DNA from: Hevea brasiliensis
Taxonomy: Eukaryota; Streptophyta; Magnoliopsida; Malpighiales; Euphorbiaceae
Direction of reading: 5' to 3'
DNA length: 64,000 nucleotides
NCBI RefSeq assembly: GCF_030052815.1
Contig: NC_079498.1
Coordinates: 100,398,041-100,462,040, forward strand
Of the stretch, positions 38,083-50,515 are shown piece by piece. The translations under genes were made by a program, and so were the position numbers. The notes beneath the pieces were generated by a model. That model saw only the letters and a list, made by a program, of their open reading frames with translations, was not told the origin of the DNA and made no database searches. Every line of letters starts with the position of its first letter. Position 1 is the first letter of the stretch.

Positions 38083-40846
38083 TTGGAAGAGCATAGCAAT
38101 GGGGGAAAAGTGAGGAATGATTAATTGCGCTTGAGCCTATTCTACCCAATTGCATAAGGACCGTCAGAGTTTCAGGAATTTGGTGATGTGGGGACAACAG
38201 AAGATTCACGGTGATTTGTGAAGACGAATGTCACATGATTATTGGATACAGGGACTTGCGGGAGTAATATTAAGGAAATATGTAATATCCACGATAGTGA
38301 CCGTTGAATACTCTATGTTCACCTAAGATAAGAAATCAGGGTGTGATGAACGGTCACTGATCTAGGCGTAGCGAAAGAAGCGTGGAATCAGTTCGTGAGA
38401 AACAGAATAGGCAGATAACTTTAGCGCGTATATTCGACGCATCAATGTCGGAATCCCATTAATTTTTACTGGATTAGTTTCACTTTTTCTCGTTTTTTCC
38501 GTGCTCGTACAACCATCGGAGATGATATGCATCAAAGGAATCTGGACCGTTGAATGCTGGACGGTAGTGATTGGCTGTGACGGAGGAAGTTTTGTACGTT
38601 TAAGAGAAAGCGACGAGCACCAAGGGTACAGTGTACTAGGAAGCAGGGGAAAATAGTTTAGGATATAGTTGAGGTTTTGTTTTGAACGGCTTTTGAGTGA
38701 CTCATGTAAGGCGTGTGTTGAACGGCGTGAAAGCCTCCTGATAGGATAATATTGTATTTATTTATTTTCCTTTTTGTTTGATTTATTTTACTTTTTTTTT
38801 TTTGAAATTTCTGTTTCCTTCCTTCTATATCCATTCAAAACCCTATCTTCTTGCACTCCACTAATCCAGGAGACTTTTATATTTTATTGTCTCAAAGAGA
38901 GAGAGTAATTTATAATTCTACCTTCTTTGGGATTATATTTTGCCATTTTAGATGATGTATGTTATTTTGTTTTTTTTTCTTTGATCCACAATTCAAAGCT
39001 CCCTGTTTTATGTTTTTTTTTTTTCTTAATTTGAATATTTGTATCTGAATTTCATCTTATATTTTATTTTTATTTTCTAACTTTAATTTATTATTATAAA
39101 ATTTTTAATTTTAATTTTATTTTATAAAAAAACTCTTTAACTTATAATGACAATTTTTTAAATTAAAAAATCTTTCTAAATTAATATAATATTTATAAAT
39201 ATAATTTTAACACTTTTTAATTAATGATAAATTTTTTTCATTTTAAAAAAATAAATCATTATGATAGTATTTATATTTTTATTATAGATATAAATGATAA
39301 TTGAAATGGCCGTATTTTTAGTGTGAAAGAATATAAAATAAAAAAATAATTAAGGGATTTTTATAAAATAAAATTACAATTCAATAATTTTTTTATAATA
39401 AATTGAAATTAAGAAGTGTACTAATTAATATGTTTGATGTATAATAAATAGCATTTGTAACAAATAAGAGCTATTTGAAAAATAAAACTTTTAAAAATAA
39501 TTAAAAACTGTGTTAGTATTTTTTTTTTAATAATGACTTCTGTCACTTTTTTATATTAAGGATTTTTAGTTTTATGTTTGCTTAACCATTAAAGATATCT
39601 ACATCACTAATAATAATTAAAAAAAAATCAATGATTCATTTATAATTATGGATTAAAACTTAATTTCTGCGATCAATCAATATTCAAGATAAAAATGACT
39701 TTATTAAATGAATAAAATTTTAATTATCCATCAATTAGCATAAGAAATTTACAATACATATTTAATTAATTTTAAAATAATATTTGTGATTGTATTACTT
39801 TTCCTAATGATTCCACTAACTTGTTGATGGTAAGTGATATAACTTGAGTAATGTGACACGTTAACGGCTTTCCTTTCCATGATTGAGTATCAACTTTCTC
39901 AATTATGGACACCCTAACATTGCCATAATTTTATTCTAAAAGGATGGATCAATTTTAATTAAATTAATTTAAAAAAAAAAAAAAGGAAAGGTGGAAGGAT
40001 GGGAGTGGGATTAATTAATTTTGTTGGGTAGCAAATGGTGAAGTCTTGTTTGCTTCATCTTGAAGTGAGCAAGGAGGGAAAGGGAGAGGGGAAAATACAG
40101 GAGTTTGAGGAGACTGGGCTCTCAATGACGGTCCCCACCAACTGCTGATTTTGATTGGTTACTAACGTTCCAGTTTCGCTCGTTCTTTTTTCTTTTGGCC
40201 TTAACCTAAAGGCTAAACCAAATGCCAGCCAGACGTTTATATTCCACCCTACTTTTAATCCTTTTTAGGTTACAAACAAAATTCACACTCACTGCCTTTG
40301 CGTGAAGAGGGTTCTCCTCCTCGCGCTTGTACGCTTTATCAGCCGTTGCCTTTCATTTCTTTCTTTCTTTCTTTCTTTCTTTCTTTTTTTTAATTAAATA
40401 ATAGGTTAAACGTTATAATTTTTTTTATAAAATTTATTGTGATTAAAATTTAAAATTAAATATTATTTAAAATCATTTGCTTAGCCAACATTTTTTAGGG
40501 CTGATTTGATATTGAACTAAATTTTTTAAAAATAATAACAAGAGTTGGAAAAAAAGCAACCCCATATTGACATACATATTATTAATTAAGTTGGAAATTA
40601 AAAAAAAAAACTCTAGGATTTTGATAGAGTTTAATATAATGTAATGTTATCAATTATATAATGTAATTAAAATTATAATTTAATGTAATTGTTTTATATT
40701 TCTATATTTAGTTATAAAATAAAAATACAAGTAGTATAATATAATAATAATTTTAATTTTAATAATTAATTTATTTATAGTGTTAATAAATGGTAGTAGC
40801 TATAGTGATTGATAGTCGAAAAGTAGTGGTGATTAAGTACTAGTAG
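38083..40846. other. Promoter region and AT-rich spacer
   Basis: The first 600 bases are GC-balanced and presumably carry upstream control sequence of the pyrophosphatase gene. From 38,750 on it is AT-rich with many homopolymer runs. A (CTTT)n run lies at 40354-40390. From about 40,780 the GTAGTGAT-type low-complexity tract begins. No gene seen. Confidence 0.4.
40354..40390. repeat. (CTTT)n microsatellite
   Basis: About eight TTTC units followed by a T run. Confidence 0.9.
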
Positions 40847-43508
40847 TATCACGACCCAACTTATGGGCCGGACCGGTACTAGGACTTGGGCCAGTCTAAA
40901 GTCCATGAGATCCGTAGTAAGCCTAACTATTCCTTAACCAAATTCTAAGGCCCATTTTAAGCCCAATTTCAAGAATTCAACCAGACAGAGTCCAGCTATA
41001 ATATAGACTATACAACGGAGAGTTTTTTATTTGTCCGATCTGTAAACACAATATATAACAATTTAGGAAGCTCAACTCACCCTCCATATACTCATCATGT
41101 CATAAATCAAATGAGAGCTCAGCTCCCTCATCAAATCCAATCACACTAACACATACATGCATTTAATGTTCTTACAAATTCAACATAATATTATATTATA
41201 GTTCCAAATTGATTAAAATACTCCTAACACATGCGGAATCTAAAATTTTGGCTAAATTGTATAAAATACATTACATATTACTAATTGATATGCGAAGAAG
41301 AAGAGCAAGTTAGTCACAACAAGTAATCCTCCTGTAGCCTAGAAAAATAAGGTAAACAGGAGTGAGCGTTCGACTCAGATAGTAAAATGCCAATTTTAAT
41401 TACAATTTCTATAGTTACCTAGAGCTAATGCATTATAAGAAATGGAATGTAACACCATCGAAATTTTCATACATATCATATCATAAACATCAAAAAGGCA
41501 ATTTAGAGCACTAACACACCTAATAATGTTCAAATAGTACATATATGGGAGCTGATCCCTTATACAGCTCTCTTAATCCAACCTCTGCAGTGAGTGTCTC
41601 TCAAGTCAGACTTTCGCTTGATAAACCAAATGCGGGGGCCAGCGAAATCATATTGAGTCGTGCCTACCCCGACTTATCCATAAATAACTGGGTCCTAGCG
41701 AGTGTCTCTTGAGCCACATCTACTCGTCCTATCCATATCCAATACCACACACCACACGCACACCAACGCACGCACACTGCTCCAAATTACCATAAACAAC
41801 ATCTATGACACTTCATCAATTAAGAATGCAATATAAAACGTACCTAGTGTTTAACTACATAGATATATATTTATAAGTGATGCATGGACATGTTTGAACA
41901 TATAATAATATTAAAATTATAATTAAAATTAATATTTTACTCACAGACTTGAACCGAGGTCACTGTGGTGGCTGGGCTGAGGAGGAAGACTGTCCTGGCT
42001 CACCTGACAATTTCATTGAAATTATTTAATATATTTGACTAAATACAAATTTAAAAATGACCAAATACGCCCTAACTCGTGCCGAAAATTTGGCAGAGTC
42101 ACCCATATACTTAGGACCTACCCAACCTATAAAAGGGTTCAAAATACACTTCTATATCCATAAGTCACACATCCACAACTCAATCACATCACATGGCCCC
42201 TCCTGGGCCTATCTAAACAGTCAACAGCCACAATTTAAAAAATTATAATTTAGCCCCTACAATTAACCCTTTTGCAAAAACTACTTAAATGAGTTCTAAA
42301 AATTCTAAAATTTTGTCTCGGGGTCCTTAGCAATATTATTAAGCTAATGCAAAAGGAATTATAATTTTTTTAACCTACCACGAATATTTTATAGATTTTT
42401 AATCATAATCAAGCACTAGATAATTAAGAAAAAGTAAGGCTCAGAATTACCTATGCCAATTCCGACCATGGGGATGCTTCCGGAATGTTTGAAAATGGTA
42501 GGGTAGCCTATAATTTTAATCAAATTCTGAAACTTTTTCGGTAGTCTGCCCGGTCCGAAATTGCAGACTTGAGCAACTATTAAATTTCCACGAATTGAAG
42601 GTACATACGCGAAGCCCACAACACGGGAGTTAGTACAGAATTTTTATGAAAATTATTAAACTCATTTAGTACTCGGAAATACACTACAAAGTTATGTGAG
42701 ACCCACTAAAAAACGGTGTTGGAAAAATTTGAAATAGGTATTGCCGCGAAGCTCTCGCCAAAGGGATCACTTCAATACTCTCGGATTTTTCATGGGGCAT
42801 GGTTTACGAGAAATCTAGCCCAAAAGTCGAAATGGGCTAAAACTTTTCGGATAAAAATTGGACAAACCGCTTGATGGATTTTTGTATTCTTGGTATCTAT
42901 AGAAAGCTTTCGAGGTATAGATGGGTTTTGAAACAAGACCCTGTCCAATTGGAAACCGAATCGGCCGGAATCAGCCTAGGAAGTTGAAGCGGCGCACTAC
43001 GCGAAGGGGAGTTTTGGGGCGCTTTTTCCAGCGATTCCAGGCAGCTGTCGGCAAGAGGAAAGGTACCAAAGTGGTCACCAACATGAGGGGAAGGGCTAGG
43101 TGGCGGCGGCCGGCAGTGGGGGGGAGAGAGGAGAGAGAAAAATGGAAGGGAAGAGAGGGAGTCGAGATGCACGAGGGAGAAGGAAAGAAAAAGGAAAATG
43201 GCCGTTTCGATTCAGGATACCCGAAATTGAATTTTTACTCTGTCCTGTGACAAAAAACGAGGCCCAAAAATTCAAAAAAAAATTAAAAAAAACTCAAAAA
43301 AATTTGTAAAATTTAAATATATTTTTAGTTTTATTACATGGTCTTTAAACTAATTTAAAAAATATATATATCAAAATTTCACATTTTCAGAAAATCGAAC
43401 TCGATTTCTAAAATTCAAATAATTTCAAATAATTTTTCAAAATTTAAATAAAATAAAACATTAATATTTACCCATAAAATAATTAATTAAAAAATTAGGA
43501 GTGTTACA
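40847..43508. mobile_element. Solo-LTR-like insertion (2.66 kb, non-coding)
   Basis: The left end TATCACGACCCAACTTATGG and right end GGAGTGTTACA resemble plant LTR termini (TGTCACGACCC...TGTTACA). Flanking 5-mers AGTAG (40842-40846) and AGTGG (43509-43513) match at 4 of 5. The insert separates two halves of one GTAGTGAT-type low-complexity tract, which is independent support for its borders. The interior has GGGCCGGACCGG, a run of CAC/CACACG repeats (41745-41775), and a GC-richer segment with GGCGGCGGCCGG (42,900-43,200) but no gag or pol motifs. Short frames on either strand there look accidental. No second LTR is present. Confidence 0.5.
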
Positions 43509-43770
43509 AGTGGTGGTGGCAATAGTGGTAATTAGGTGGTGATGCTGGTAAAGTGAGATAGTTGTGATGATAGTGATCAGGTGGTAATAGAGGTACTAGT
43601 GATTAAGTAGTGATAGTAGTGGTCAATTGATAGTGCTAGTGATAACAATAGTAGTAATAAGGTAATGACAACGATGGTAGTGATGATAGTAGTTGTATCG
43701 GTAATAGGTTAGGTAGTGATGATAGTAGCAATAGTAATAAGGTTATAGCAGTAGTGATAGTGATGAGAAT
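43509..43770. repeat. Degenerate GTGGTGAT/GTAGTGAT tract
   Basis: Irregular repeats of GTGGTGATG, GATAGTAGT and related triplets with few cytosines. The same composition occurs left of the insertion (about 40,780-40,846), so it is one minisatellite-like locus split by the solo-LTR-like element. Confidence 0.6.
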
Positions 43771-45005
43771 AAATAAAAAAATTAAAATAAGTAATTATGA
43801 TTACATTTATTTTTGTATATATTAATTATTATATTATTTTAAGTATAATTAATTATATTATGTAATTATCATTTTATTATATTAATTTTTTTTATGTTAT
43901 CAAACAACTTAATAAACATGCAATATAACCATGATTACATTATAATTTTAATTATATCATACTAAACATAGCCTAAATAGACTAAAGACATTAAATAGGA
44001 ATTTTATTATCAATTTCATTGTATCACTTAATCACTTATTTTTTATTAAAAATATAAAAATTAGTTACTTAATTTTGATTTAGTAATATTAATCTATTTT
44101 TAAAATTGTTAAATAGGATATAATTATTACAAATTCATTTTTGTATAAAAATAAATTCATTTAGTATTATACTAAATTTTTATTATCAAATTTGTGTAAA
44201 ATTAATTAATTTATACATATATATAATTAAAATAATAAATAAATTAATATCATAAAAAAATATTTAATTTAAAAATACTAAAAATCCATTCTTATATAAA
44301 AAATTGAGAACACTCTATTAGATATTACATTAGAATATCAATGAAAGTAAAGTTGAATATTAATGTGAAGTAAAGTTTCCATCACTTAAAATATTGTATT
44401 CTTATAATTATGAAATATATCTTATTATTAATTAGTTCTATTGATTTGCAAGGGTCTCAACTAAACTTTTTAAGTTTCACACGCAATGGCCACATCCATT
44501 TAACTACAACGATGTCCACACCTACATGTGTGGACTTGGGAGAAAAAAATAATTAAAAAAAGTAGTCATTTCGTAGGATTGGGGCATTCTTGCTAATTTC
44601 TAAAGTTTAAATATCATTCTTATTATATTTGTTAATTTTAATAACAACTTGATTCTATAGGACCTAGATTAGGGGTGAAAACGGTAGGATACCGTGAAAA
44701 TTATCATATCCTAGTTTAAATTCGATTAAAATTATTAAAATTTGAATTCGCTCTAAATTCGATTGAAATTTATTCTCAACTACCTGAACCTGTCTTAAAT
44801 CAGATTATTATAACTGAAAAAAATTAAAATTTATTTAATTTTATATATTTTAATTAATATTTTACATAAAAAATTATTTTGATTAATAATTTATATTTTA
44901 AAATTTTAATAATTTCATAAAATATTTAAATTTTATTTTATATAAAATAAAATATATAAAAATTTATAAATATTATTAAAATATATATATATATATATAT
45001 ATATA
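43771..45005. other. AT-rich spacer with truncated MITE and (TA)n at the viral junction
   Basis: AT-rich and gene-free. At 44674 a GGGGTGAAAACGGTAGGATACCG string matches the usual start of a common plant hAT-type MITE. No right end is visible before the TA run (44984-45005), so it appears truncated. The TA run is immediately joined to viral sequence at 45006. Confidence 0.4.
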
Positions 45006-46106
45006 CCAAGGACGCACCGGGATCGAAAGGGGGATGAGCTAACAGGGAAGAAGTAATAATCTAGATCTTGAGCAATATATAAATAACTAAGGAAAAAAAC
45101 AAAATGCACAAAGAAAGGAAATCTTCAGAAATGAAAATTAAACTTGTAAATTAAAGATTAAATATATATATTCTATAGGCGGCAGAGCCAGTCCGTTAAG
45201 AATATATATATTTAATAAAATTAAACTTGAAATTTAAATATGAATATACATGTATATATTCAATAGGCGGCAGAGCCAGTCCGTTATGAACATATATACG
45301 TATATTTATGCAGATCAGGCGGTTGAACCGACCATATGCATGCAAAAGCAAGAAATATTAGTAATTTTGTAAGAAAAGAATTGAAGAAAAACTTACTTCA
45401 AAACTTTATAAAATTTGTAAGATTTGTACAAAGGTTTGGAGATGTAATTCCGGGTAGGACTTACAAAGGTTGCTCAACACATGAGCTTCCTAAGATCTAC
45501 TACAAGGAAGTTACAGGGTTTGTAGGTGAGGTAGAGGTAGGGCAGGATGGGAAGTGAATCAACCTTCTTGCTCCTTCTGAACCTCGGGTGAGACTTCTTC
45601 AGGACCTTCTTCGGATTCTCTCGGCTTAAAGAAGCTTGAAAGGGAGAAGCTTGAAGAGGGAGAAGCTTGGGTAAGCTTTTGTTCCTTTGAAGTGGCCTCC
45701 CCTTGCCTTGGATGGATGCCTCCTTAAATAGAAGTGTCCAGGGGCAGTTTTGTAATTTTGTAGGATTTGAACAGTGTCTGCCACTTGATGCCTTCACGTG
45801 TGAACAGTAAAAAGTGAACAGTACAAGATATGACAGGTGAACAGTGTCCTGTCTGGTTTTGAAATAAAGGAAGAGAAAAAGAGAATAAAGTAAAAATGAT
45901 TACAAAAATTAAAGGAAAATAAAGAGAAAAGTAAAAGTGCAAAGAGCAAAAATAAAAGTAGAATGGAAAATAAAAAACAAGATGGATAATTTTGCCGCCA
46001 TAAATTTCTTTTGCCGGTCTTAAATTTTTTCTTTTTCTTTTTCTTTTTCTCTTTTCTTTTTCTTTTTCTTTTTCTTTCTTTTCTTCTCTTTTATTTTATT
46101 TTATTT
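45006..46106 (-). promoter_or_regulatory. Form A 3' intergenic region: purine tract, promoter, leader, primer-site end
   Basis: Read on the minus strand: a purine tract of GAAAAA units (46108-46023), then several TGTTCAC-type motifs, a degraded TATA region (TTCTATTTAAGGAGGC near 45,724-45,739 against TTCTATATAAGGGGGC in form B), and a transcript leader. The leader contains two copies of CGGACTGGCTCTGCCGCCTAT (about 45175-45195 and 45264-45284), AT-rich near-palindromes and GGTCGGTTCAACCGCC. It ends CGGTGCGTCCTTGGTAT, whose last six bases match the start of the tRNA-Met primer-binding site used by this virus family. Confidence 0.7.
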
Positions 46107-47182
46107 TTATAACAGATTTTGTATTTGTGAAGAGGTACCACAACCTTCTTCATCATCATCTCCCAAGTCTATGATGGGTTCTGAATCAGAATTGGCTGCA
46201 GAAGAATTGGTTCTGTTTTGCAATAATTGTTCCATTATTGCAAAATATTCTTCATCATTTTTAGCTCCTGCTAATCTTGCCATGGCATGTGATCTTTGAG
46301 CCAAAAACAATTGGTTTGAAAAGTTTTGTATAGGAGTTGGTGGCAACAGGTTTTTTCCCTTAAGCCAGGTTTTTACTCCTTGGTTTGTAATTGTTTCTGG
46401 GATATTAAATGAATCCCACCATTTTACCTTGAACCTTCTGATAATTGTATTCAATCCATCTTGGGGTCGAAATTCAAAAAACCAGATAAGAACCCAAGGT
46501 AAAAAGAATTTTGAAGAAAACAAGAGAAGAGGAGGAAACCTTTTCTCTTTGGGTGAGGGTTTGTAATGGGTTTTGAAAAGGTTTAAACTCTCTGATATTT
46601 ACGGTGTAAGAATTTGGTAGTGCACCAAAATACTTCCACCATCGAGCAAACCATGAAGGGGTTTTGAAAGGATCAAATGTTTTTGGAAATAGACGACCAT
46701 GAATGACTATTCTTGTGATTTTGTATGAGAAAGGTATTGTACCATGCACATTGATAATCGATAATTGAAATGTTGGCAATGGTCAATTTTGTTTTGGAAT
46801 GATAATGGGAAGATTTTTGGTTTTGTAAGTTCTTGCCCCCAATCAGAAGGATTAAGGACGTTTTGAATGTGGCAGGTTGAATAGGCTGGATCAGCATGAT
46901 TTTCTTTTAGGTAAAAATGTTTGAATTTTGCTGAGCCAGTAATTTCAAGTATTGCCTGGTAGTAGGCTCGGGTTTTGGAATGATCCCAGGGTTTGTAATG
47001 CCATCCTTTTGTAAAGGCTTTTGAAATTGCCATAGAGGCGTCTTGGTGTAAGAACTCATCCTCTATGATCAAAACATTTTGAAAATGTGTTTTTGTAATC
47101 CATTCCGAAGACTTCTTTTTTAATTTTGTTTGAGACAAAACTATTTGAGAAGAATTTGGTTGGGAAACATCTGTTTGAAAAT
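46107..47182 (-). pseudogene. Form A distal ORF of unknown function (broken)
   Basis: After the RNase H domain and a charged, proline/lysine-rich spacer, coding character continues in a shifted frame from 47138 (SSEWITKTHFQNVLIIEDEF). It is interrupted by a stop at 46707-46709 and at least two further frame changes, then closes near 46107 with an acidic Asp/Glu stretch (IIDLGDDDEEG). Aromatic-rich content (WHYKPWDHSKTRAYYQ) is conserved-looking, but I recognise no domain. It is unrelated in sequence to ORF2 of form B, which occupies the same 3' position. This locus cannot give a full-length product. Confidence 0.55.
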
Positions 47183-49024
47183 CTATTTGTAAAATCTCAT
47201 GGGCTTGAGAACAGTTTTGAAAAGTTTGAGAAAGGGTTTTTTGGGAGGAAGACTCTCCTTTCTCTTGGGTTTGGAAATTGGTTTTGTAGATTTACCTTTC
47301 TGGGCCTGATTGGCCTGAGTTATGTTTTGTAGAGCCTGAAGAACTTCAGGAGATTTGGACAGTGATTCTATCCACTTTTGAATCTGGCTGTCTGTTTCTG
47401 GAGCCTGAGATTCAATGAATTTTGTTTGATCTTCTTCTTCTGCTTCGACCATGTCTGTCCAAGTTTGAATAGGTTTTGCAGAAGAGATGATTGGTTTTGT
47501 AGGGTTTGGTTTTGTAGAGGCTGAGGCTTCAGCCTTGGTATTTTTCTTTCTGGGCATTGGCCTGTTTTGGAGAAATTCTCTGGTTAGAAAGTCTGGGATG
47601 GAATTTGTATCTCCTTTTATAAATTCAATTTCAAAATAAAAAATACTTAAAATTGCTTGCCATCGTGCAAAAATTTGTTTTGATGCAAGATTTTGAACAT
47701 CTTTTTGCAAAACTTCTTTGGCTGATTTGCAATCAATTCTAAGCAAAAATTTTTGATTTAATAAATCACTTTAAAATTTTTGTATGCACATGACAATTGC
47801 AAGAATCTCTTTTTTGATGGTAGAGTATTTCTTTTGACAATCATTCCAATGTGCAGAATGGAATTGAACTATTTGTTCTTTTCCGTTTTGAACTTGTTTT
47901 AAAATTCCACCATAACCTAACTCTGAGGCATCTGTCTCGACTACCTTAGGGGCTAATGGATCTGCTAAATGCAGACAAGGAATGGTTTGGACTTGTTTTT
48001 TAATATGACGGATCACTTCAGTGTGATGATCTGTCCATGGAACAGGGTTTTTCTTTAACCTATCATGCAAGGGTTTTGCTAGACGGTTAATATTTGGACA
48101 AAAATCTAAGACATAATTCAAGCTACCTAAGAATCTCTGTAGCTGGGTTTTATCCAAGATTTTGTCAGGAAATTTGTTTGAAAATTCTAGACTTCTCTCT
48201 ATTGGAGTAATGGTTCCTTGGGATATGTAATGACCTAGAAACCTAACCCTGGTTTGGAAAAGAGAAATCTTTGATTTTGAAACGGCAAGGCCATTTCGTT
48301 TTGTAACAGAGAAGAATATTCTTAAGTGTTTGAAGTGTTGTTCAATTGACTCCGAGAACACAAGAACATCATCTATATAGACTATGCAAAATTTTGAATA
48401 TGGATTAAAGATTTCATTCATAATTCTCTGGAATTCTGATGGGGCATTTTTCAGGCCAAAAGGCATGACTTTCCACTCATACTGTCCAAAGGGAACTGTG
48501 AATGCGGTTTTGTATCTATCTTTTGGATCAATTTGTATTTGCCAAAATCCTGATTTCATATCAAATTTGGAAAATACAAATGCAGAATGAAGTTTTTGTA
48601 AAAGGTCTTTTTTGTTTGGAATTGGATACCTGATCCATTTTAAAGCTTTATTCAAAGGTTTGTAATTAATTACTAATCTAGGAGTGCCTCTTTCTATTTC
48701 TGAATTTTTGTTCACATAAAAAGCTGCACAACTCCAAGGAGATCTAGATTCTGTAATTAATCCTTTTTTCTTTAAATCCAAAATTTCTGAACGACAGTGT
48801 TGTTCTAATTCAGCATTCATTTGGATTGGTCTGGCTTTTGTAGGTATCTGTTTTTCATTGAAATCATTTTCATATGGTAAATCTACCATATGTTGTTTTC
48901 GATTCCAAAAGGCATTTGGTAAATCAGAACAAATTTCTCTTTCAATTTGGGTTTTGAAATCCGAAATTTTCTTTTTTACCAAATCATTTTGTAATTGTTT
49001 TTCAATTCTTGTTAAAGAAACATC
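47183..49024 (-). pseudogene. Form A reverse transcriptase - RNase H
   Basis: The minus-strand frame continues from the protease ORF after one stop. RT motifs are in order: SKFDMKSGFWQI (about 48,555), MPFGLKNAPSEFQ (about 48,460) and the catalytic YIDD in VYIDDVLVFS (about 48,380), then FLGHYIS. The RNase H part has ETDASELGYGG (about 47,930), an expected Glu region, and IDCKSAKEV after a stop at 47771-47773. It ends with FLTREFLQ, the typical caulimovirid terminus, at about 47,570. No integrase or LTR is present, as expected for a pararetrovirus. The two in-frame stops (49025-49027 and 47771-47773) break the product; no function is possible here as is. Confidence 0.9.
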
Positions 49025-50515
49025 TTACTGTAAATACAACAAGTGTTGCTTTTTTCCCTCTATTAAAACATTAATCTCATTATTATAAATGGAACAAGCT
49101 TTTATAATATTGAGATTTCTTGTTTTTGGTTTTGTAACAAAAGGAAAAACAAGAGTTTGTTTTGTAGTTTTGAAAGAGATATTATCATCGTTAACCATGT
49201 AGGGAGTTATCAAATTGATGAAAGGAGTCCTTAAGATTACACTATGATGAATATCTTGAACAATTATGAATGAGGTTTTGAAAAGAAAATCACCATTAGC
49301 TATGGAGGCTTCTGTCTTATAGCTAATAGCCATTTTTGAATTATTTGCAGCTGAAAGTTTTTTTGTGGTTTTTTCGTAAAATTTCTTTGGAACAATTCCT
49401 TTTTTAATACAGTTCAAATCTGCTCCTGTATCAAATAAGGCAATTGTATTGATTTTGAAATCTTTTGAAAAAACAATGGTAATTTGTATCAAATATTTTC
49501 TGGAGGTGATCTGATTGAGGATGAAAAGAAAATCTTCTGGAGGTTTTTGAGTTTCCAAGCTATTTTCTTTATGTTTCTCAGATTCTTCCTGGGGTTTTGA
49601 AAACAAAAGCTGGATTGCTTTTGAGTCCTGTGCCTTTTTCTCTTTAAGCTGTTTAAGCTCATTCTTAGTGATTTTAATTTCTCTTTGGAGGCATTGGACT
49701 GGAGGGTTTTGTAGTTTTTTCTGATCTTCAGGATTTTCTTCATGCTTTAAAACATCTAAGACTAATTCTTGATTTTTTAAAAGCATGTTGACATTTTTTG
49801 CATTTTCTTCAGATTCAATTTTAGAATTTGAATTGGATGAATTATTAACTAATCCATCTTTTTGTAAAGGTATGATTTCTTCGGACTCCTGGTTGGAGTT
49901 TGAAGAGGAAGTTGAAGAATTAGTACTCAAATTTTGAATGACTAGTTCTTCCTTTTGTAATGATTTATGATTGTCAGTGGATTCAGAGATTTTGAATTCA
50001 CTTTCTGTTTGTAATTCTGGGATTGATTTTGGAAGAGGTTTCTTTTGTAATTCAAAGGTTTCTTGAGGGTTTTGTTTCTTTAAAACCTGTTGTTTTGAAT
50101 TCTTTTTGTGAGGAGTTTTATTCTTAACAGTAACAGGGTTACCAGACAGTTTTTCTTTTGCTTTCTTTAGAAGATCTTTCAGAGCCGCAATGAACTCTGA
50201 TTTGTTATCTTCTGACTCCTGTTGTTTAGGTTTTGTAATTTGAGAAGGTTTTGAAACTGGATCTGATTTTTTGAAAGTTTTTGCAGTTTTGGAAAACGGA
50301 TATGAAATGTTATGCTCTTTAGCATACATCTCAAACCAATCAAAGAAAAGAATATGAACTCTATGTTGGTTTATAAAGTCATAATATTTCTTTTGAATTT
50401 CTTCTCTTTGATTATTGAAATTTTTGAAAAACCACATTTGCTTTTTATGATTTTTAGGAGAATAAAAATCATCACGCAAATATTGTCTGTCTACTTCAAA
50501 TTCTTTTTCAAGCAC
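49025..50515 (-). pseudogene. Form A linker and aspartic protease
   Basis: An open stretch of 496 codons. The first 120 residues repeat the form B linker (RQYLRDDFYSPKNHKKQ, HILFFDWFEMYAKEHN). A low-complexity Ser/Asn/Gln/Glu region of about 170 residues follows, with no cysteine-histidine knuckle. Then comes a Lys/Glu coiled coil and the retroviral-type protease with catalytic FDTGADLNC (about 49,425-49,450). It ends at TAA 49025-49027 directly ahead of the reverse transcriptase in the same frame, so the ancestral polyprotein was continuous. Protease residues differ from form B at many positions, whereas the linker is nearly the same. Confidence 0.82.

Noticed and set aside
42897..43309. Pro/Ser-rich and Arg/Gly-rich ORFs in the solo-LTR-like insert
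   Set aside because: All frames of this GC-rich low-complexity part look alike in quality; no conserved motif.
47183..49024. Ty3-gypsy LTR retrotransposon as source of the reverse transcriptase
   Set aside because: No integrase or LTRs; a 30K-type movement protein, TATA/leader and primer-site end fit Caulimoviridae instead.
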